From JAEZAA01 sp964514485 (lineage in GTDB: Bacteria > Pseudomonadota > Gammaproteobacteria > Pseudomonadales > Oleiphilaceae), in NCBI GenBank assembly GCA_964514485.1, contig CAZEWG010000019.1, positions 1-45,294 of the forward strand: a DNA stretch of 45,294 bases, written 5' to 3'. The position numbers were made by a program, and so were the translations under genes. Numbering within the stretch: position 1 is the first letter of the stretch; each line of letters begins with the position of its first letter. The notes beneath the pieces are model-generated. The model did not search any database. It was not told where the DNA came from and saw nothing but the letters and a program-made list of their open reading frames with translations. This document shows positions 17,041 through 24,376 of this stretch, piece after piece.

Positions 17041-17054
17041 TTGATGCAAATCAA
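17041..17054 (-). promoter_or_regulatory. Perfect FNR/DNR box of the nos operon
   Basis: TTGAT-GCAA-ATCAA, an exact match to the anaerobox. A TACACT hexamer on the minus strand at 17017-17012 would place the transcription start about 42 bases from the box centre, the class II activation distance. It supports the nosR start at 16968. Confidence 0.85.
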
Positions 17055-17278
17055 GGTTGTTCATGAATGGCGCCTTTTACCGGTTTTTACCTACAGGGCT
17101 CTTTTTATAGTGGTTACTACTAGTCTTAGTATTGATCTTTCAGGCTGACCACAACCTCCTACTGTTTCAGCTAAATTTGTAACGAGCTTCACAAAACTTG
17201 ATAACGCCCGGCTATCAGGCATACGCAAAAAACAAAAAACCGCAAACAAGCCTTACCTCCTGTAAAGAACCTCGGCCC

Positions 17279-17324
17279 TTGCAATCTCCCTCTTTCGCCC
17301 TAAGATGAATATGAGGTGCATGTT
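17279..17324 (+). promoter_or_regulatory. Promoter with overlapping NsrR-type operator for the small protein and nnrS
   Basis: TTGCAA (17279-17284) and TAAGAT (17301-17306), 16 bases apart, form a plausible promoter. Overlapping the -10 is an 11-1-11 inverted repeat with halves AAGATGAATAT and AGGTGCATGTT (17302-17312 and 17314-17324), similar to NsrR sites. A bound repressor would cover the -10 and start site. Confidence 0.5.
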
Positions 17325-17404
17325 ATTTCATAGACTGCGCGGTACCCGGCGCCTGACAGCTTCTGCCGCCCATGCTGTACCGCTGCTCTCAGGAGAACCT
17401 GACC

Positions 17405-17563
17405 ATGCTGATTTCATCTCTGGCCGCCTTCACACTGACCCTCTTGCTTGCCGTGTTTCTGGCACGAGTGGTTCGCTCAACGCCCCGCCCACAAGCAATC
17501 CCGGTCAGGTGTTGTGAATACTGCGAGAATCAAAAGCAGGAAGTGGAGCGGCCCTACCTGTAG
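17405..17563 (+). CDS. 52-residue membrane protein with C-terminal cysteine motif
   Basis: A short gene with a good AGGAGA ribosome-binding site 7 bases ahead of its ATG and only 9 bases before nnrS. It encodes one hydrophobic helix (residues ~2-21, LISSLAAFTLTLLLAVFLA), a basic stop-transfer segment (RVVRSTPRP) and a C-terminal tail with CCEYCEN, a possible metal or redox site. The positive-inside rule puts the cysteines in the cytoplasm. I do not recognise the family; it distantly recalls small single-helix proteins with a C-terminal CxxC ribbon. The NsrR-type operator upstream suggests NO-responsive expression with nnrS. It could assist NnrS or sense NO through thiols or bound metal, but that is speculation. 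Confidence 0.6.
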   Translation: MLISSLAAFTLTLLLAVFLARVVRSTPRPQAIPVRCCEYCENQKQEVERPYL

Positions 17564-17572
17564 AGACGGCCT

Positions 17573-18718
17573 GTGCCTGATCCAGACAAGCGTCCCCAGC
17601 TATTTGCCAACCGCTGGTTTTTCCCGCTGGCAGCCGCCTACGCAGCCCTGATTCTGCCTTGGTCGGTGCTGGGTCAATGGGGCCTGTTAGCCGCGCCAGC
17701 CGGCCTGCAAAGTTCGCTCGGCCATGCCCATGAGATGCTGTTCGGTTTTGCCCTGGCCGTGGTGGCTGGCTATGTGCTGGGCCCCCAGCCTCGGCTAGTC
17801 ACGCTTGGCTTGGTGTGGCTTTGGACTCTGACGCGACTGAGCTTTCTACTCTGGCCCGCCCATTGGCTGAGCCTGTTGCTGCAAGCCGCTTTTGTCGGCG
17901 CCCTGGCCTTCAAGGTAGTGCCTCGGTTTGTTAAATCGGCGAAGAAATGGCGCAACAAAACCGTCGCTCCCATCATCACCGGACTGTGCCTGGTGGCTGT
18001 CCTGTTCCAGGTTCTGGCTCTGACCAAGCACTCCCATCTCCAGCATGCCCTCCTTTTGGAAGCCGTGTTGCTGATCAGCAGCCTGATGTTTTTTATGGGT
18101 GGACGCATGATCGCACCGGCGGTTGCCGGGCATCTGATGAAGCAGAACCGAACGCTGGAAGCCCGGGTACAACCCCAACTTGAAGGTCTGGTGCTGATTG
18201 CCTTGGGCTTGATCCTGATCTTGAATCCCCTTCCCCAAAACTGGGCACGCCAGGTCACCGGAAGCCTTTTGCTGGTGATCGCCTTGCTCACCCTGGTGCG
18301 TACTCTGCGCTGGCAACTCTGGCACTGTGGCGACCGGCCCGACCTCCTGGCGCTCGCCCTGGGTTATCTATGGCTGGTGGTAGGCTGGGCTTTGATTGGC
18401 GTGAGCCTGATCTGGCAGTTGCTGCCCCTGACGAATGCCCTGCATGCCCTGACCATTGGCGCCTTGGGAACCCTGACCCTCAGCGTGATGGCCCGCAGCA
18501 GACTGCACCGGGTCCGACGCGACCCCAATGCCTGGCCGGCGACTTATCTGGCCGTGACCTTATTGAGCCTGGCGGCTCTGGTGCGCATTCTGGGAGAGCC
18601 ACAGCTGGTGTCTTACCTGGTCGCCAGCGCCTGCTGGAGTCTGGCTTACCTGAGTCTGTTGTGGGTTTTACTAAAGCTGGCGCTTGAAGAGCGGCAAAAG
18701 AAAAAGCCCGCCGGTTAA
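17573..18718 (+). CDS. nnrS: NnrS family heme/copper membrane protein (copy 1)
   Basis: 381 residues, about 12 membrane segments, with the NnrS pattern GHAHEMLFGFALAVVAGYVLG near the N-terminus, the central GGRMIAPAVAG and the LHALTIGALGTLTLSVMAR motif. NnrS proteins bind heme and copper and protect cells from NO-derived stress. The start is a GTG at 17573, 9 bases after the small-protein stop; no in-frame ATG fits as well. The stop codon lies within the bidirectional terminator. Compared with the second copy at 20478, this one is shorter and diverged, so they are not recent duplicates. Confidence 0.88.
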   Translation: MPDPDKRPQLFANRWFFPLAAAYAALILPWSVLGQWGLLAAPAGLQSSLGHAHEMLFGFALAVVAGYVLGPQPRLVTLGLVWLWTLTRLSFLLWPAHWLSLLLQAAFVGALAFKVVPRFVKSAKKWRNKTVAPIITGLCLVAVLFQVLALTKHSHLQHALLLEAVLLISSLMFFMGGRMIAPAVAGHLMKQNRTLEARVQPQLEGLVLIALGLILILNPLPQNWARQVTGSLLLVIALLTLVRTLRWQLWHCGDRPDLLALALGYLWLVVGWALIGVSLIWQLLPLTNALHALTIGALGTLTLSVMARSRLHRVRRDPNAWPATYLAVTLLSLAALVRILGEPQLVSYLVASACWSLAYLSLLWVLLKLALEERQKKKPAG

Positions 18719-18731
18719 GGGGCGGGCTTTT
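18701..18731. terminator. Bidirectional terminator between nnrS copy 1 and gdhA
   Basis: AAAAGCCCGCC (18702-18712) and GGCGGGCTTTT (18721-18731) form an 11-bp stem with an 8-base loop, with A/T-runs on both sides. It overlaps the nnrS stop codon and serves the convergent gdhA too. Confidence 0.85.
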
Positions 18732-18755
18732 GAAGGGGAGGCTGGTGGGGAGTGC

Positions 18756-20093
18756 TTACACCACACCTTGCGCCAACATGGCATCGGCCACTTTGATGAA
18801 GCCAGCGATGTTCGCACCGGTGACGTAGTCGATGTAGTTACCCTGGCGACCATAGCTCATGCAGGCATGATGAATGGAAATCATGATGTTGTGCAGCTTG
18901 GTATCCACCTCACCTTCCGTCCAGAAATGACGCATGGAGTTCTGGGACATTTCCAGGCCACTCACTGCCACGCCGCCCGCGTTGGACGCCTTGCCCGGCG
19001 CGTACAGAATCTTCGCCGCCTGGAACACGTCCACCGCCTTCAAGGTCGACGGCATGTTGGCCCCTTCGGCCACACAGAAACAGCCATTGCCGACCAGGGT
19101 TTCCGCATCCTTCTCGTCCAGCTCGTTCTGGGTGGCGCAGGGCAGGGCCACTTCGCAGGGGAAGTTCCAGGGACGAACCCCTTCGGCAAACTCCAGGCCA
19201 TATTCGGCCGCCAGCTCACGGATCCGACCACGACGCTCGTTTTTCAGATCCATCAAGTACTTCCACTGTTCCTCCGTGAAGCCCTTCGGATTATGAACCG
19301 TGCCTTCCGAGTCAGACAGGGTCACCACCAGTCCGCCCTGCTCCATCACCTTCTGAGCGGCATACTGGGCCACATTCCCAGAGCCGGAAATCGCCACCCG
19401 CAGGCCATCCAGCGTGCGGCCGCGAGTCTTGAGCATTTCCTCGACAAAGTACACCACGCCATAGCCGGTTGCCTCCGGGCGGATCAGGCTGCCGCCAAAC
19501 GCCAGGCCCTTGCCGGTGAAAGCGCCGGTCACTTCGTTCTTGAGCTTGCGATACATCCCGTACATGTAGCCCACTTCACGGCCACCGACCCCGATATCGC
19601 CCGCCGGCACGTCCAGATCGGCCCCGATATGACGGTAGAGCTCGGTCATGAAGGCCTGGCAAAAGCGCATGACTTCCAGATCACTCTTGCCTTTCGGGTT
19701 GAAGTCGGAACCACCCTTGCCACCGCCCATCGGCAGTGTGGTCAAGGCATTTTTAAAGACTTGCTCAAAAGCCAGGAATTTCAGAATGCCCAAGTTCACC
19801 GACGGATGAAAGCGGAGGCCACCTTTGTAGGGGCCAATGGCGCTGTTCATCTGGATTCGATAACCGCGGTTGACCTGGACCTCGCCCCGGTCATCCACCC
19901 AAGCCACCCGGAATTGAATCACCCGCTCGGGTTCCAACATCCGTTCCAGCAAACCATTTCGCATGTATTTAGGATTCTGCTCCAGAAATGGCCAAAGACT
20001 GAGCAGAACCTCTTCTACGGCTTGATGAAATTCGGGTTCGTTGGGATCGCGCTGGCGAACGCGGTCGAGCATATGCTGAAAGGATTCACGCAT
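18756..20093 (-). CDS. gdhA: NADP-type glutamate dehydrogenase
   Basis: 445 residues, the size of hexameric small-type GDH, which aminates 2-oxoglutarate to glutamate in the cytosol. Substrate- and catalysis-related lysines lie in GPYKGGLRFHP (Lys90) and PMGGGKGGSDFNPKGKSD (Lys126), with the cofactor-domain GSGNVAQYAAQK motif. The S/D-containing cofactor loop (TLSDSEGTV) resembles NADP-dependent enzymes. The ATG at 20093 has a GAGG site. The upstream region contains paired NtrC-like sites, suggesting nitrogen control. In an ectoine producer it could also supply glutamate, the amino donor for ectB and a compatible solute. Confidence 0.95.
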   Translation of the reverse strand: MRESFQHMLDRVRQRDPNEPEFHQAVEEVLLSLWPFLEQNPKYMRNGLLERMLEPERVIQFRVAWVDDRGEVQVNRGYRIQMNSAIGPYKGGLRFHPSVNLGILKFLAFEQVFKNALTTLPMGGGKGGSDFNPKGKSDLEVMRFCQAFMTELYRHIGADLDVPAGDIGVGGREVGYMYGMYRKLKNEVTGAFTGKGLAFGGSLIRPEATGYGVVYFVEEMLKTRGRTLDGLRVAISGSGNVAQYAAQKVMEQGGLVVTLSDSEGTVHNPKGFTEEQWKYLMDLKNERRGRIRELAAEYGLEFAEGVRPWNFPCEVALPCATQNELDEKDAETLVGNGCFCVAEGANMPSTLKAVDVFQAAKILYAPGKASNAGGVAVSGLEMSQNSMRHFWTEGEVDTKLHNIMISIHHACMSYGRQGNYIDYVTGANIAGFIKVADAMLAQGVV

Positions 20094-20254
20094 AGTTTTA
20101 GGACCTCAATCCGGTAGTAACGTTGGGACACATCCGAGGGATGCCTCTCCCTGTCGCCATTCAAAATGACGAGAAAAAGCGGCTAGGGCAAGACTGACAG
20201 AAAACATTGGACACGGCCAAGCCGGCCGCACATTTAAACAAGTTAGCCCCTATC

Positions 20255-20271
20255 TGTACAGAAAAAGTACA
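20255..20271. promoter_or_regulatory. 17-bp inverted repeat upstream of gdhA
   Basis: TGTAC and GTACA arms separated by seven bases, a perfect 5-7-5 operator-like palindrome 160-180 bases upstream of gdhA. The cognate regulator is unknown; it is not a LexA box. Confidence 0.3.
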
Positions 20272-20350
20272 CCCTGGGCGCAGAAAAATATGAGCGCTCT
20301 CTCGCTTTTCTGCCATCTGGTTACATTTATTTACAATTACTAGTTGAATT

Positions 20351-20388
20351 TGCACTTATTTAGTGCGTTTGAGCACTGATTTTGTGCA
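20351..20388. promoter_or_regulatory. Paired NtrC-like binding sites
   Basis: Site 1 is TGCAC-N7-GTGCG (20351-20367) and site 2 is AGCAC-N7-GTGCA (20372-20388), each one base away from the NtrC consensus TGCAC-N7-GTGCA. Their centres are 21 bases apart, two helical turns, so dimers would sit on the same face. They are about 260-295 bases upstream of gdhA and 90-127 bases upstream of nnrS copy 2. Confidence 0.45.
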
Positions 20389-20405
20389 ATTTTGCCCACT
20401 TGCCG

Positions 20406-20428
20406 AAAGAGCATTTTAAATATATCTT
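20406..20428 (+). promoter_or_regulatory. NsrR-type operator of nnrS copy 2/nsrR
   Basis: Halves AAAGAGCATTT and AAATATATCTT separated by one base; the second half matches the NsrR consensus at 9 of 11 positions plus one allowed variation. It lies 50-72 bases upstream of nnrS, giving NO-inducible and autoregulated expression of nnrS-nsrR. Confidence 0.65.
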
Positions 20429-20477
20429 AAAGGCATTCGTTTTTGCGCCACCCGGTTCACCTAAAAGAGAGCCTGCC

Positions 20478-21665
20478 ATGACCAGCCCTCAACGCCCTCC
20501 CGTCCTGCTCGCCTTTGCCTTTCGACCATTCTTTCTACTGACTGGTCTGTATGGACTGCTCATCGTGTTGGCCTGGATGGGGTTCCTGTTTGGCGGACTT
20601 TCCCTACCGGTGGGCATGAACCCCATGCAATGGCATGCCCATGAAATGCTGATGGGACTGGTTCCCCCGGCCATCGCGGGCTTCCTGCTGACCGCCATGT
20701 GTAACTGGACTGGCGCGCCGCCTTTGCAAGGACGAGGCCTGCTGGCCCTGGTGGTGCTATGGATTGCAGGACGCGTGGTGATGTGGAGCGCCGGCGTATT
20801 ACCCGGCTGGCTGGTATTCTCCATCGACATGGCATTTCTGCCGGTCTTGGCCATTTATGCCGGTAAGGTGCTCTACCGGTACGGCAATAAACGCAATTTC
20901 ATTCTGGTTGGATTGCTGGGCCTGCTCACACTGACCAACCTGCTGATGCATCTCGCCGCTCTCAATCACCGGCCCCTGCTGGGCCAAGTGGCAGAGGTGC
21001 TGGCCTTGGACCTGATTGCCGTCGTACTGGTCGTGGTTGCCGGGCGCATCACTCCCGCCTTTACCGCCAACTGGCTGCGCATCCAGGGCCAAAACCCGGC
21101 GGCGGTTAAACGTTCGGAAGCGCTTGATCGCGTTACCCTGGCGGCCACCTTACTGATGATCCCGGCGGACCTGATCACCGGCGTGCCAGCCCTGGGCGGA
21201 GTGGTTGCCCTGGTGGCCGCGGCGCTGAACCTGGTTCGGCTGGTAGGCTGGGCGGGCTGGAAAACCCTGCGCGAGCCGCTCTTGTGGATTCTCCATCTGG
21301 GCTATCTCTGGATACCGGTGGCGTTGTTTATCAAAGGGCTCACCCCTTTTGTCGATCAACTGCTACCCACCTCCTGGTTCCATGCCATGGGAACCGGCGC
21401 CATCGCAACCTTGATTCTCGGAGTCATGACCCGCGTTGCCCTGGGGCATACCGGACGCCCCCTGAAACTGCCGAAACTGGCAGTGCTGATTTACCTGGGT
21501 ATCAGCCTGGCGGCTCTGGCCCGGGTTCTGGTCACCTTTAATTTGGCAGACTACCGGCTCGGCCTCATGGTATCGGCCCTGGGCTGGAGCGTCGCCTTCA
21601 CTCTGTTTGTCCTGCTGTATTGGTCGATCCTGAGCAGCCCCCGTGCTGACGGACGTCCCGGCTAG
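20478..21665 (+). CDS. nnrS: NnrS family heme/copper membrane protein (copy 2)
   Basis: 395 residues and about 12 membrane helices. The start LLAFAFRPFFLLTGLYGLL and the WHAHEMLMGLVPPAIAGFLLTA segment are canonical NnrS, as are AGRITPAFTANWLR and the late TGAIATLILGVMTRVALGHTGR motif. Conserved His residues in these motifs are probable heme/copper ligands. It is thought to relieve NO stress in the membrane. The ATG at 20478 has an AGAGAG site; upstream codons would place the NsrR operator in the coding region. nsrR follows after 14 bases, so the two form an operon under an NsrR-type operator. Confidence 0.93.
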   Translation: MTSPQRPPVLLAFAFRPFFLLTGLYGLLIVLAWMGFLFGGLSLPVGMNPMQWHAHEMLMGLVPPAIAGFLLTAMCNWTGAPPLQGRGLLALVVLWIAGRVVMWSAGVLPGWLVFSIDMAFLPVLAIYAGKVLYRYGNKRNFILVGLLGLLTLTNLLMHLAALNHRPLLGQVAEVLALDLIAVVLVVVAGRITPAFTANWLRIQGQNPAAVKRSEALDRVTLAATLLMIPADLITGVPALGGVVALVAAALNLVRLVGWAGWKTLREPLLWILHLGYLWIPVALFIKGLTPFVDQLLPTSWFHAMGTGAIATLILGVMTRVALGHTGRPLKLPKLAVLIYLGISLAALARVLVTFNLADYRLGLMVSALGWSVAFTLFVLLYWSILSSPRADGRPG

Positions 21666-21679
21666 GACGGGGAGCTTTC

Positions 21680-22117
21680 ATGCATATTACGCGTTACTCT
21701 GACTACTGCCTGCGCACCCTGATCTTTCTGGCGCTGCAGGGAGACCGCCTGGCGACCATTCAGGAAGTCTCCCGCAGCTACAACATTTCCAAAAACCATC
21801 TGATGAAGATCGTTTATCAACTGGGTCAGAAGGGCTATATCAACAGCATTCGGGGCAAAAACGGCGGGATTCGTCTGGGACGTGCCCCGGAGCAGATTAA
21901 CCTGGGCACGCTGTTCACCGACGTTGAACAAAGCTTCGCGATCGCGGAATGTTTCAGCACCAACAACAACTGCGCCATCACCCCCGCCTGCCATATGAAG
22001 AAGATCTTGAGTGACGCACTGGCCGCCTTCCTCGCGGTGCTACACCAATACACGCTGGCTGATCTGCTGTCCTCCCGACGGCAACCGGAGCTGATCCAGC
22101 TTCTGCACGTGCCATAA
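21680..22117 (+). CDS. nsrR: NsrR, NO-sensing Rrf2-family repressor
   Basis: 145 residues with an Rrf2 winged helix-turn-helix (MHITRYSDYCLRTLIFLAL to RGKNGGIRLG) and three cluster cysteines Cys91, Cys98 and Cys104. Asp8 matches the residue that acts as the fourth [4Fe-4S] ligand in Streptomyces NsrR. Nitrosylation of the cluster releases the repressor from DNA. I read matching 11-1-11 operators ahead of norB, the small protein/nnrS unit and its own operon. It is 14 bases behind nnrS copy 2, so autoregulated. The alternative IscR is disfavoured by cysteine spacing and context. Confidence 0.93.
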   Translation: MHITRYSDYCLRTLIFLALQGDRLATIQEVSRSYNISKNHLMKIVYQLGQKGYINSIRGKNGGIRLGRAPEQINLGTLFTDVEQSFAIAECFSTNNNCAITPACHMKKILSDALAAFLAVLHQYTLADLLSSRRQPELIQLLHVP

Positions 22118-22198
22118 AGCTCTCTTTCCGCGCGCATCCGGATGATGCCCGCCTTTCAAATTCAGGATGTTTTTCTTAACTCAGAATGAGGTAACCCT

Positions 22199-22468
22199 AT
22201 GTGTGGCTGTGGATGCAATCCTTCCTCCAATGTTCTTGATGTCCGTGCCATTGCGCCGTTCCAACGACACCAGTTAATTTTCAGCCGCTTTGAGCAGCTT
22301 CAAGACGGCGAGTCCCTCCTGCTCGTGAATGACCACGATCCACAACCGTTGCGCATGCAGTTTGAAGCAGCCCTCGGCCACCGTTTTACCTGGGAATACG
22401 AGCAGCAAGGCCCTGATCTCTGGAAAATCCGGATCAGCAAACTCCATTGCTGTGGTTCCTGCGCCTAG
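22199..22468 (+). CDS. DUF2249-domain protein with Cys-rich ends
   Basis: 89 residues. The middle (LDVRAIAPFQRHQLIFSRF to LWKIRISK) is a DUF2249 domain, related in fold to TusA-like/SirA proteins and frequent near denitrification and NO-response genes. Both termini are cysteine-rich: MCGCGCN at the start and CCGSCA at the end, which could bind metal or carry persulfide. It lies 81 bases after nsrR in the same direction, so may share its transcript. The start has a GAGG site. Function is not established; a role in NO handling or sulfur transfer is plausible. Confidence 0.8.
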   Translation: MCGCGCNPSSNVLDVRAIAPFQRHQLIFSRFEQLQDGESLLLVNDHDPQPLRMQFEAALGHRFTWEYEQQGPDLWKIRISKLHCCGSCA

Positions 22469-22484
22469 TCCGCGTTGCCAGCTC

Positions 22485-22530
22485 CCATTTGTATCCAGCG
22501 CCCGTCACCCTCGGCGCCGGATACAAATGG
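22485..22530. other. Long perfect hairpin between the DUF2249 gene and metN
   Basis: CCATTTGTATCC (22485-22496) and GGATACAAATGG (22519-22530) form a perfect 12-bp stem, extended by a GCGCC/GGCGC inner pairing across one-base bulges. There is no T-run after it. It may insulate metNIQ from the nsrR transcript, or act in the metN leader. Confidence 0.6.
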
Positions 22531-22647
22531 ATAATGCCCCTCCGCGCCAAGCCGTTTATACTGCTCTGTTTATACTTTCGCCTCTTATGGCCTTTTATTG
22601 CCTTGATCAGTTTTGACGGCACCGTGTGAGGCCGAGCAGGATCAACC

Positions 22648-23655
22648 GTGATTGAATTTATAGACATCCACAAAAGCTATCAGGTGGCGGGCAAGTCGGT
22701 TCCGGCTTTGCATCCCACCAACCTGTCCGTCGTGCAGGGAGAAGTGTTTGGCGTCATCGGCCACTCCGGCGCCGGTAAATCCACCCTGTTACGCCTGATC
22801 AACCTGCTGGAACGCCCGTCCGGCGGACAGCTGTTGATCGATGGTGAAGACGTCACCCGCCTGGACAACGAAGGATTACGGGTGCTGCGCCGCCAGATCG
22901 GCATGATTTTCCAGCACTTCAACCTGCTGTCCTCAAAAACCGTGGCCGACAACGTGGCCCTGCCCATGAAACTGGCCGGGATCTATTCCAAGCAAGAGAT
23001 CAAAGCCCGGGTCGCGGAACTTCTGGAACGGGTGGGACTGAGTGACCAGGCCCGCAAATATCCCGCCCAGCTGTCCGGCGGCCAGAAGCAACGGGTGGGC
23101 ATCGCCCGGGCGCTGGCCTGCCGCCCCAAAATTCTGCTGTGTGATGAAGCCACCAGTGCCCTGGACCCGCAAACCACCCAATCGGTCTTGCAGTTGCTGA
23201 GCGAGATCAACCGGGAACTGGGTCTGACCATCGTCATGATTACCCATGAAATGGACGCCATTCGCCGGATTTGCGACCGCGTGGCGGTGCTGGATGCCGG
23301 CCAGGTGGTGGAAATGGGGCCGGTGGCCGATGTGTTCCTGCACCCGCAACATCCCACTTCCCGCCGCTTCGTGTTCGAAAGCGAAAACCAGGACGAGCAG
23401 GAACTGCACGATGACTACCGTCATGTGCCCGGCCGGATCCTGCGCCTCACCTTCCACGGTGAAGCCACCTACACTCCACTGCTGGGTACCGTCGCCCGGG
23501 AAACCGGCGTGGACTATAGCATCCTGTCCGGGCGGATCGACCGCATTAAAGATGTGCCCTACGGCCAGCTGACCATTGCCCTGATCGGCGGCGACTATGA
23601 TGCCGCGTTCAAACGTTTCAGCGCCGCTGACGTTCATGTGGAGGAAGTACGCTGA
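22648..23655 (+). CDS. metN: MetN, ATPase of the methionine ABC importer
   Basis: 335 residues. The ABC core has Walker A GHSGAGKST, signature LSGGQKQR and Walker B ILLCDEATSALD, and a C-terminal NIL domain (about 260-335) that binds methionine for trans-inhibition. It energises uptake of D/L-methionine with MetI and MetQ. The start is a GTG at 22648 with a GAGCAGGA site. The stop overlaps the metI start by one base (TGATG). No MetJ box was seen upstream. Confidence 0.95.
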   Translation: MIEFIDIHKSYQVAGKSVPALHPTNLSVVQGEVFGVIGHSGAGKSTLLRLINLLERPSGGQLLIDGEDVTRLDNEGLRVLRRQIGMIFQHFNLLSSKTVADNVALPMKLAGIYSKQEIKARVAELLERVGLSDQARKYPAQLSGGQKQRVGIARALACRPKILLCDEATSALDPQTTQSVLQLLSEINRELGLTIVMITHEMDAIRRICDRVAVLDAGQVVEMGPVADVFLHPQHPTSRRFVFESENQDEQELHDDYRHVPGRILRLTFHGEATYTPLLGTVARETGVDYSILSGRIDRIKDVPYGQLTIALIGGDYDAAFKRFSAADVHVEEVR

Positions 23656-24320
23656 TGAACGAACTCTTCACCAACGTCGACTGGGCGGATATCTGGCAGG
23701 CGACGCTCGACACCTTCTATATGGTCGGCGGCTCCCTGGTATTTACCATTCTGCTCGGCTTACCCCTGGGGGTATTGCTGTTTCTGACTGGCAAGCGACA
23801 ACTGCTGGAACAGGCCGCCTTCTATAACCTGCTGTCATTCGTCGTCAACGTGCTGCGCTCGGTGCCCTTTATCATCCTGTTGATCGTGATGATCCCCATC
23901 ACCGTGGTGATTACCGGCACCTCCCTGGGTGTGGCTGGCGCCATTCCGCCGCTGGTGGTGGGCGCGACCCCCTTCTTTGCACGCTTGGTGGAAACCGCCC
24001 TGCGGGAAGTGGACCGGGGCATCATCGAAGCCACCCAATCGATGGGCGCCACCACCCGCCAAATCGTACTCAGCGCCCTGCTGCCGGAAGCATTGCCCGG
24101 AATCATCGCCGGTATTACAGTGACAGCCATTACCCTGGTGTCCTACGCTGCCATGTCCGGAGTCATCGGCGGCGGCGGGCTGGGTGATCTGGCGATCCGC
24201 TATGGCTACCAGCGTTTTCAGACCGACGTGATGATCGTGACCGTTGTATTGCTGTTGATCATCGTGCAAATTCTGCAAATGATCGGCGACAAACTGGTGA
24301 TCCACTTCAGCCGCCGCTAG
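23655..24320 (+). CDS. metI: MetI, permease of the methionine ABC importer
   Basis: 221 residues with five to six membrane helices and the EAA coupling loop (EATQSMGATTRQIVLSALLPEALPGI) that docks on MetN. It forms the membrane channel for methionine. It overlaps metN by one base and is followed by metQ after 56 bases, the usual metNIQ order. Confidence 0.95.
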   Translation: MNELFTNVDWADIWQATLDTFYMVGGSLVFTILLGLPLGVLLFLTGKRQLLEQAAFYNLLSFVVNVLRSVPFIILLIVMIPITVVITGTSLGVAGAIPPLVVGATPFFARLVETALREVDRGIIEATQSMGATTRQIVLSALLPEALPGIIAGITVTAITLVSYAAMSGVIGGGGLGDLAIRYGYQRFQTDVMIVTVVLLLIIVQILQMIGDKLVIHFSRR

Positions 24321-24376
24321 GAACAACCCTAACGACAAACCGAACGCAGCACCCCGTTTATTCAAGGAGAATTCAA

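Larger units (their letters stand above)
16969..17404. other. Divergent regulatory region between nosR and the small-protein/nnrS unit
   Basis: No gene. It contains the perfect FNR/DNR box for nosR (17041-17054) and an NsrR-type operator with a candidate promoter for the rightward genes (17279-17324). It is more A/T-rich than its surroundings. A further inverted TTGATA/TATCAG pair (17198-17203, 17213-17218) has 9 bases between arms and is not an FNR box. Confidence 0.6.
20094..20477. other. Divergent regulatory region between gdhA and nnrS copy 2
   Basis: No gene. A/T-rich region holding a TGTAC-N7-GTACA inverted repeat (20255-20271), paired NtrC-like sites (20351-20388) and an NsrR-type operator (20406-20428). 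I did not find a convincing sigma-54 promoter for either gene. Confidence 0.6.

Noticed and set aside
17198..17218. TTGATA and TATCAG inverted pair upstream of the small protein gene
   Set aside because: Arms are separated by 9 bases, not the 4 of an FNR/DNR box once aligned, so it was not called as an anaerobox.
18684..20117. Long open frame antisense to gdhA
   Set aside because: Composition is His/Arg-rich and mirrors gdhA codons; gdhA on the other strand has a full set of motifs.
20094..20477. Sigma-54 promoter to go with the NtrC-like sites
   Set aside because: No GG-N10-GC element with adequate flanks on either strand; the nearest (near 20432) has spacing of 11.
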